From contig QKJR01000012.1 in NCBI GenBank assembly GCA_003249215.1, forward strand, positions 1 through 64,000: a DNA stretch of 64,000 nt. The letters are read 5' to 3'. Shown in pieces: positions 59,103 to 64,000 of this stretch. Source of the stretch: Rhodobacterales bacterium. GTDB taxonomy: Bacteria > Pseudomonadota > Alphaproteobacteria > Rhodobacterales > Rhodobacteraceae. The translations under genes were made by a program, and so were the position numbers. Each line of letters opens with the position of its first letter. The first letter of the stretch is position 1. Below the pieces are notes generated by a model. The model had not been told where the DNA came from, did not search any database, and worked only from the letters and a program-made list of their open reading frames with translations.

Positions 59103-59717
59103 ATGAGACGCAGCAAGGCCGACGCCGAACAGACCCGGCAGAAGATCCTCGAGGCCGCCGAGCGTCTGTTCAGCGAACAGGGGATCGCGCGCAGCACGCT
59201 CGAACAGATCGCGCGCGCAGCGGGCGTGACGCGGGGCGCGTTCTACTGGCATTTCCGCGACAAGACCGCGGTGCTGAGCGCGCTCTACGAGCGCACCGCG
59301 GCCCCGCAGCTCGCGCTGATCCGGGCCGCCTCGGAACAGGAAAACCTCGACGATCCGCTCGCCTTTCTCGAAACCACGGGCCGGGATTTTCTCGCGCTCT
59401 TCGCCGCCGACAAAAGCCAGCAGCGCATGCATCTGATCATGACGAATGCCGCACTCTCCGAGGAGACGGGTGCCTGGCTGGCCGAGCTGAACGCGGAACT
59501 GTGGCGCGTCTTCCTGCGCCTCGTCGGCCGTGCAGGCGAGGCGGGTCTGCTCACCGACGCGCTGAGCGTCGAAGAGGTGGCCGTCTCGCTCATGGTGATG
59601 TTCAACGGCCTGCTGAACGAATGGCTGCGCAGCGACAAGGGGTTCGATCTCGCCGGTCTCGGTGCGAAACTGCTGCACCACCATATCGCTTCGCTGCGCC
59701 GGGTCCCGGGGGGCTGA
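59103..59717 (+). CDS. TetR family transcriptional regulator (AcrR-like)
   Basis: TRQKILEAAERLFSEQGIARSTLEQIARAAGVTRGAFYWHFRDKTAVLSALYER. Confidence 0.95.
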   Translation: MRRSKADAEQTRQKILEAAERLFSEQGIARSTLEQIARAAGVTRGAFYWHFRDKTAVLSALYERTAAPQLALIRAASEQENLDDPLAFLETTGRDFLALFAADKSQQRMHLIMTNAALSEETGAWLAELNAELWRVFLRLVGRAGEAGLLTDALSVEEVAVSLMVMFNGLLNEWLRSDKGFDLAGLGAKLLHHHIASLRRVPGG

Positions 59718-59776
59718 GGCCCCGATGAGAGGGCGGCATCCGAACCGGTCACCGCCCCCGAGGATCAGCCCGAAGA

Positions 59777-59944
59777 TCAGAACATCATCTGCATCGCCAG
59801 ACAGAGCGTCCGCCCCGGCTCGTTCACGCGCGAGACGGTCGCGTCGATCCGATCCTGACCGGTGGCCCAGTTCACCCGCGCCCCCGCGCTCCACAGCGCC
59901 TCGATCCAGGTCGCGCTCAGGCGCGTGAGGATCAGGGTGGTCAT
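59777..59944 (-). CDS. Small hypothetical protein (55 aa)
   Basis: MTTLILTRLSATWIEALWSAGARVNWATGQDRIDATVSRVNEPGRTLCLAMQMMF; ORF only, no family recognised. Confidence 0.35.
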   Translation of the reverse strand: MTTLILTRLSATWIEALWSAGARVNWATGQDRIDATVSRVNEPGRTLCLAMQMMF

Positions 59945-60121
59945 GAGGTATCCTCTGAACAGGTCTTGCAGGCGCGCCGGAGCGCGCAGCCCATCGCCGG
60001 GGCCGGCCGTATCGGGCCGCACCGCTCGGTCGGATCGTTCGATTCAGAGAAAGCCGGGCGGTCCGCGGATCGCGCGGCTGTCGTCATGCGCGCGATCCGC
60101 AGCGTGGGGTAGCGGTCGCGC

Positions 60122-60595
60122 CTATCGGCTGGCGGTGTCGACCGGATAGGCGGTGGTGAACTTGATCCGTTCGAGCGCCATATGCGAGGTGAACTTGCGG
60201 ATCGGCACCGCTTCGGTGAGCCGCGTATAAAGCCGGTCGAAACAGGCCATGTCGGGCACCGCGATCCGCAGCAGGTAATCGAGCTGCCCCGCCACGCGCC
60301 AGACCTCCATCACCTCGGGCATCGCCTCGATCGCGGCACAGAAGCGCGCGCGCCAGTCGGCGCCATGATCGGGCGCCTCGAGCAAGACGAAGACCGAGAG
60401 CCCGACCCCGAGCGCCGCCGGATCGGCCAGCGCCACGCGCCGCTCGATCACGCCCGCAGCCTCGAGCTTCTGGATGCGTTTCCAGCAGGGCGTCTGCGAC
60501 AGACCCACCCGCTCGGCGATCTGCGCCACCGGCAGCGTGGCGTCGCGCATCAGCTCCGCCATGATCTTGCGGTCGATCTGATCGAGGCCGGACAT
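60122..60595 (-). CDS. Lrp/AsnC family transcriptional regulator
   Basis: LDQIDRKIMAELMRDATLPVAQIAERVGLSQTPCWKRIQKLEAAGVIERRVALAD. Confidence 0.95.
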   Translation of the reverse strand: MSGLDQIDRKIMAELMRDATLPVAQIAERVGLSQTPCWKRIQKLEAAGVIERRVALADPAALGVGLSVFVLLEAPDHGADWRARFCAAIEAMPEVMEVWRVAGQLDYLLRIAVPDMACFDRLYTRLTEAVPIRKFTSHMALERIKFTTAYPVDTASR

Positions 60596-60743
60596 CGCTC
60601 TCTCCCTCTCGCTCGTGGTGTCGGGGGCAGCCTGCCACGATTCTTACAAATGTCCATCGCTATTGTCGTGATTTATCGGTCTCGACCGCAATCTCGACCA
60701 GATCGACGTTGATTTGTGCATTCCCCCTCCGTAATGCTGGGCC

Positions 60744-61196
60744 ATGATCACGCAGAAGATGAAATATGCGCTCAAGGCGCTGCTGGTTCTGGCCGACGAG
60801 GCCGGGCTCGAAGCGCCGAAACCGCTGACGATCGAAGAGATCGCCACGCGTTCGGATACGCCGAAGCGGTTTCTCGAACATATCCTGCTCGACCTGCGCA
60901 AGGCCGGCGTGGTCAGCTCGGTGCGCGGGCGCTCGGGGGGCTACAGCCTGCTCAAGCCCCCGCGCGAGGTCTCGATCTCGGATCTGCTGCGCCGGATCGA
61001 CGGGCCGATCGCCCCCCTGCCCTGTCTGTCGCGCAGCGCCTATCAACGCTGCGAGGATTGCGACAACGAGGAGACCTGCCGCATCCGCAAGGTCTTCGCC
61101 GAGGTGTTCTGGTCCTATCTGGTGCTGATCGACTCACTCACGCTCGAGGATATGCTGCGCGCGGGCGGCATCGGCGCGCGGATGCTGGACGTCTGA
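60744..61196 (+). CDS. Rrf2 family transcriptional regulator with Cys cluster
   Basis: MITQKMKYALKALLVLADE...LTIEEIATRSDTPKRFLEHILLDLRKAGVVSSVRGRSGGYSLLKPP, PCLSRSAYQRCEDCDNEETC. Confidence 0.93.
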   Translation: MITQKMKYALKALLVLADEAGLEAPKPLTIEEIATRSDTPKRFLEHILLDLRKAGVVSSVRGRSGGYSLLKPPREVSISDLLRRIDGPIAPLPCLSRSAYQRCEDCDNEETCRIRKVFAEVFWSYLVLIDSLTLEDMLRAGGIGARMLDV

Positions 61197-61220
61197 AAAC
61201 AACAAAAAATCAATGTATTG

Positions 61221-61243
61221 AACCCCGCTTCGGCGGGGTTTTC
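61221..61243 (+). terminator. Rho-independent terminator after the Rrf2 gene
   Basis: AACCCCGC-TTCG-GCGGGGTTTTC. Confidence 0.85.
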
Positions 61244-61375
61244 GTTGATGGCCCGTCGCCGGGGCGGAGAATGAATTTCCAAAATCACGACAAAGAAAGC
61301 CGAGATTATTCCCTTGATAATCACGACTGATTCGATGGAGATTTAGACATCGAAACCGTCATTGCCAGGGAGGAG

Positions 61376-61537
61376 ATGCCCATGATGCCGCCCGTCACCC
61401 CGCCCGCCCTGCAGGCCGTGCCGCAGATCACCGGTCCCGCTCTTGCCCGTCTCGGGCGGCCCGCGCCCAAGGCGATGACCTGCGCACCGCGCCCGTTCGG
61501 GCACCGCGTCCCGCGCCGTTTTCCGGGGGTGCTCTGA
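61376..61537 (+). CDS. Small ORF (53 aa) at head of the sulfate-uptake operon
   Basis: MPMMPPVTPPALQAVPQITGPALARLGRPAPKAMTCAPRPFGHRVPRRFPGVL; AGGGAGGAG just upstream of the ATG; TGATG overlap with next ORF. Confidence 0.4.
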   Translation: MPMMPPVTPPALQAVPQITGPALARLGRPAPKAMTCAPRPFGHRVPRRFPGVL

Positions 61538-61725
61538 TGGCCGCGCCCCTGCATGCCGTGTCGCTGATCAATGCCCGCACCGGCCGCCCGCATCGGGTCG
61601 GCGGTGCGGTGCTGATCCTCTTCACCCGCAACCCGGTCGAGGCGGCGCAGGATCTGATGCGCAACCGCGACCCCGACGACTGGCGTGTCGAGGCGCGCGC
61701 CTTCTCGCTCCGAACTCCGATTTGA
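61537..61725 (+). CDS. Small hypothetical protein (62 aa)
   Basis: MAAPLHAVSLINARTGRPHRVGGAVLILFTRNPVEAAQDLMRNRDPDDWRVEARAFSLRTPI; start overlaps stop of previous ORF, immediately upstream of sbp. Confidence 0.6.
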   Translation: MAAPLHAVSLINARTGRPHRVGGAVLILFTRNPVEAAQDLMRNRDPDDWRVEARAFSLRTPI

Positions 61726-61737
61726 AAGGACCAGCCG

Positions 61738-62856
61738 ATGCTGACCACGATCCGACTCTCGAACCATATCTCGGCGCAGGGGCACCTGACCCGAACCCAT
61801 GCCGACGGCCGCGTCACCATCTCCGACGGCGCGCAACGCCTGACCGGCTGGCCGATCGCGCGGCTGGTGCGCACGACGGCGCTCGCGCTGGCGCTCGGGC
61901 TTGCCGCACTCGGCGGTGGTGCGCCACAGGCCCGGGCCGAAACGCTGCTCAATGTGAGCTACGACCCCACGCGCGAGCTCTATCGTGAGGTGAACGCGGC
62001 CTTTGCGGGTTGGTGGACGGCGCAGGGCCATCCGCCCGCGCAGATCGAGACCTCGCATAGCGGCTCGGGCGCGCAGGCCCGCTCGGTGATCGAGGGCCTC
62101 AATGCGCAGGTGGTGACGCTCGCGCTCGCCTCGGACATCGACAAGATCGCCACGGCCGGCAAGCTGCCCGCCGACTGGCAGTCGAAGCTGCCGCACAATG
62201 CCTCGCCCTATACGTCGACGATCGTCTTCCTCGTGCGCGCGGGCAACCCCAAGGGCATCGCCGACTGGGGCGATCTGGTGGGGGACGGGGTCGAGGTGAT
62301 CACCCCGAACCCCAAGACGAGCGGCGGGGCGCGCTGGAACTATCTGGCCGCCTGGGCCTGGGCCGAGAAGAACGGTCAGGACCCCAAGGCCTTCCTGCAC
62401 GATCTCTTTGCGCATGTGCCGGTGCTCGACACCGGGGCGCGCGGCGCGACCACGACCTTTGCGCAACGTGGGATCGGCGACGTGCTCCTCGCCTGGGAGA
62501 ACGAGGCCTATCTGGCGCTGGCCGAGCTGGGCGAAGATCAGTTCGACATCGTCGTGCCCTCGGTCTCGATGCTGGCCGAGCCGCCCGTCGCACTGGTCGA
62601 GGGCAACATCGGCTCGGAGGATCAACGCGCGCTGGCCGAGGCCTATCTGAACTTCCTTTACACGCCCGAGGCGCAGGCGCTGGCCTTCAAGCATTACTAC
62701 CGCGCCTGGGATGCCTCGGCGGCCGATCCCGCCGATGTGGCGCGGTTCCCGAAACTCGATCTGGTGGACATCGCCCATTTCGGCGGTTGGGCCAAGGCGC
62801 AGCCCGAGCATTTCGGCGACGGCGGCCTCTTCGATCAGATTTACACGGCGAAGTGA
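61738..62856 (+). CDS. Sulfate ABC transporter substrate-binding protein with N-terminal extension
   Basis: ETLLNVSYDPTRELYREVNAAFAGWW, SHSGSGAQARSVIEGLNAQVVTLALASDID, PKTSGGARWNYLAAWAWA. Confidence 0.94.
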   Translation: MLTTIRLSNHISAQGHLTRTHADGRVTISDGAQRLTGWPIARLVRTTALALALGLAALGGGAPQARAETLLNVSYDPTRELYREVNAAFAGWWTAQGHPPAQIETSHSGSGAQARSVIEGLNAQVVTLALASDIDKIATAGKLPADWQSKLPHNASPYTSTIVFLVRAGNPKGIADWGDLVGDGVEVITPNPKTSGGARWNYLAAWAWAEKNGQDPKAFLHDLFAHVPVLDTGARGATTTFAQRGIGDVLLAWENEAYLALAELGEDQFDIVVPSVSMLAEPPVALVEGNIGSEDQRALAEAYLNFLYTPEAQALAFKHYYRAWDASAADPADVARFPKLDLVDIAHFGGWAKAQPEHFGDGGLFDQIYTAK

Positions 62857-62860
62857 GGGA

Positions 62861-63700
62861 ATGATGGCGCGGCCGCTGATCCAATCCTCGCCGATGCCGG
62901 GGCTCGGGCTGAGCTTCGGGATCACCCTCGCAATGCTCTCGGTCATCGTGCTCGCGCCGATCGGCGCGCTGGTGGCGCAAGGCGCCACGCTCGGGCCCGA
63001 GGGGCTCTGGGCGGCGATCGACCGCCCGCGCGTCTGGGCGGCGCTCTGGCTCTCGTTCCGGCTTGCGGCGCTGGCGGCGGGGTGCAACCTCGTGCTCGGC
63101 ACGGCGCTGGCCTGGGTGCTGGCGCGTTACGATTTCCCGGGGCGGCGGCTGGTCGATGCGGCGGTCGATCTGCCCTTCGCACTGCCGACCGCGGTCGCGG
63201 GGATCGCGCTCACCGCGCTTTATGCGCCGAACGGCGTGCTGGGCGGCCTTGCGCGCGAGATCGGCTGGAAGATCGCCTATACCGAATGGGGGATCTTCCT
63301 CGCGCTGCTGTTCGTCGGCCTGCCCTTCGTCGCGCGCTCGGTCCAGCCGGTGATCCACGAGATCGACCGCGAGGTCGAAGAGGCCTCCGCCACCCTCGGC
63401 GCGACCCGTCTGACCACACTGACCCGGGTGATCTGGCCGATGCTGATGCCCGCCGCGCTGACCGGCTTTGCGCTCGCTCTGGCGCGGGCGGTGGGCGAAT
63501 ACGGTTCGGTGATCTTCATCGCCGGGAACATCCCGATGCGCACCGAGATCGCCCCCCTGCTGATCGTGATCGAGCTCGAGGAGTTCGACTACGACGGCGC
63601 GGCGGCGATCGGACTGGCGATGCTGACGATCAGCTTCGCGCTGCTCTTCGCCATCAACCTTCTGCAAATCTGGAGCCGCCTGAGGATCGGTCATGTCTGA
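62861..63700 (+). CDS. cysT: Sulfate ABC transporter permease CysT
   Basis: LPTAVAGIALTALYAPNGVLGGLAREIGWKIAYTEWGIFLALLFVGLPFVARSVQPVIHEIDREVEEASATLGA. Confidence 0.94.
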   Translation: MMARPLIQSSPMPGLGLSFGITLAMLSVIVLAPIGALVAQGATLGPEGLWAAIDRPRVWAALWLSFRLAALAAGCNLVLGTALAWVLARYDFPGRRLVDAAVDLPFALPTAVAGIALTALYAPNGVLGGLAREIGWKIAYTEWGIFLALLFVGLPFVARSVQPVIHEIDREVEEASATLGATRLTTLTRVIWPMLMPAALTGFALALARAVGEYGSVIFIAGNIPMRTEIAPLLIVIELEEFDYDGAAAIGLAMLTISFALLFAINLLQIWSRLRIGHV

Positions 63701-64000
63701 CACCGCCCTGAATATCCGCCCCCATGCCGCCACGACCGAGGCGCCGCTCGCGCGCGCGCTCCTGATCGCACTGGCGATCGGCACGCTCGGGCTCTTCGTG
63801 CTCGCCCCCCTCGCCGTGGTCTTCGCCGAGGCGCTGTCCAAGGGCCTTGGCGCCGCGCTGCGCAGCCTCGCCGCCCCCGAGGCCCGCTCGGCGATCCGTC
63901 TCACCCTGCTCACCGCGGGCATCGCCGTGCCGCTCAACGCGGCCTTCGGGATCGCCGCGGCCTGGGCCATCACCAAGTTCGACTTTCGCGGCAAGGCGCT
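63693..64000 (+). CDS. cysW: Sulfate ABC transporter permease CysW, partial, runs off window end
   Basis: MSDTALNIRPHAATTEAPLARALLIALAIGTLGLFVLAPLAVVFAEALSKGLGAALRSLAAPEARSAIRLTLLTAGIAVPLNAAFGIAAAWAITKFDFRGKA; follows cysT. Confidence 0.9.
   Translation, partial: MSDTALNIRPHAATTEAPLARALLIALAIGTLGLFVLAPLAVVFAEALSKGLGAALRSLAAPEARSAIRLTLLTAGIAVPLNAAFGIAAAWAITKFDFRGKA

Noticed and set aside
61321-63102. 593-aa minus-strand ORF
   Set aside because: Shadow of the sulfate-binding protein and cysT genes

Overview
This is a high-GC (about 70%) alphaproteobacterial chromosome segment. Gene content and a recurrent CCCCGGGATATTT palindromic intergenic element suggest Rhodobacteraceae, Rhodobacter-like; this is inference. 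It is dense with normal coding sequence and I see no phage, IS element, CRISPR or rRNA. Main blocks: (1) a sugar-type ABC transporter with tandem paralogous permeases, a binding protein and a divergent LacI regulator; (2) a B12-dependent (class II) ribonucleotide reductase, DUF1489, SseB-like and uracil-DNA glycosylase-like genes; (3) capsule-export genes (KpsT-like, KpsE-like) and kdsA; (4) a BaiN/HI0933-like flavoprotein, tRNA-Gln(TTG), a quinone oxidoreductase and a threonine dehydratase; (5) a large cobalamin locus with two cobalamin riboswitches, cbiMNQO, cobO, DUF1636-cobW-cobN-cobGHIJ-[cobK antisense]-cobL-cobE-cobM-cobB-cobF; (6) an iron/siderophore locus (FecCD-type ABC, DUF2218, esterase, TonB receptor, AraC, exbBD-tonB, Fbp-type ABC); (7) YeeE/YedE plus rhodanese; (8) a two-component system whose response regulator looks broken at both ends; (9) an RND efflux operon with a divergent TetR gene; (10) Lrp and Rrf2 regulators and a sulfate (cys) ABC operon. 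Most interesting signals: cobK is embedded antisense inside the translationally coupled cob operon, with start codons sharing one CATG and a 28-bp tail overlap; the response regulator is fused at its N-end to a truncated membrane-protein gene and frameshifted in a G7 tract; and two tiny coupled ORFs plus an N-terminal extension sit at the head of the cys operon.
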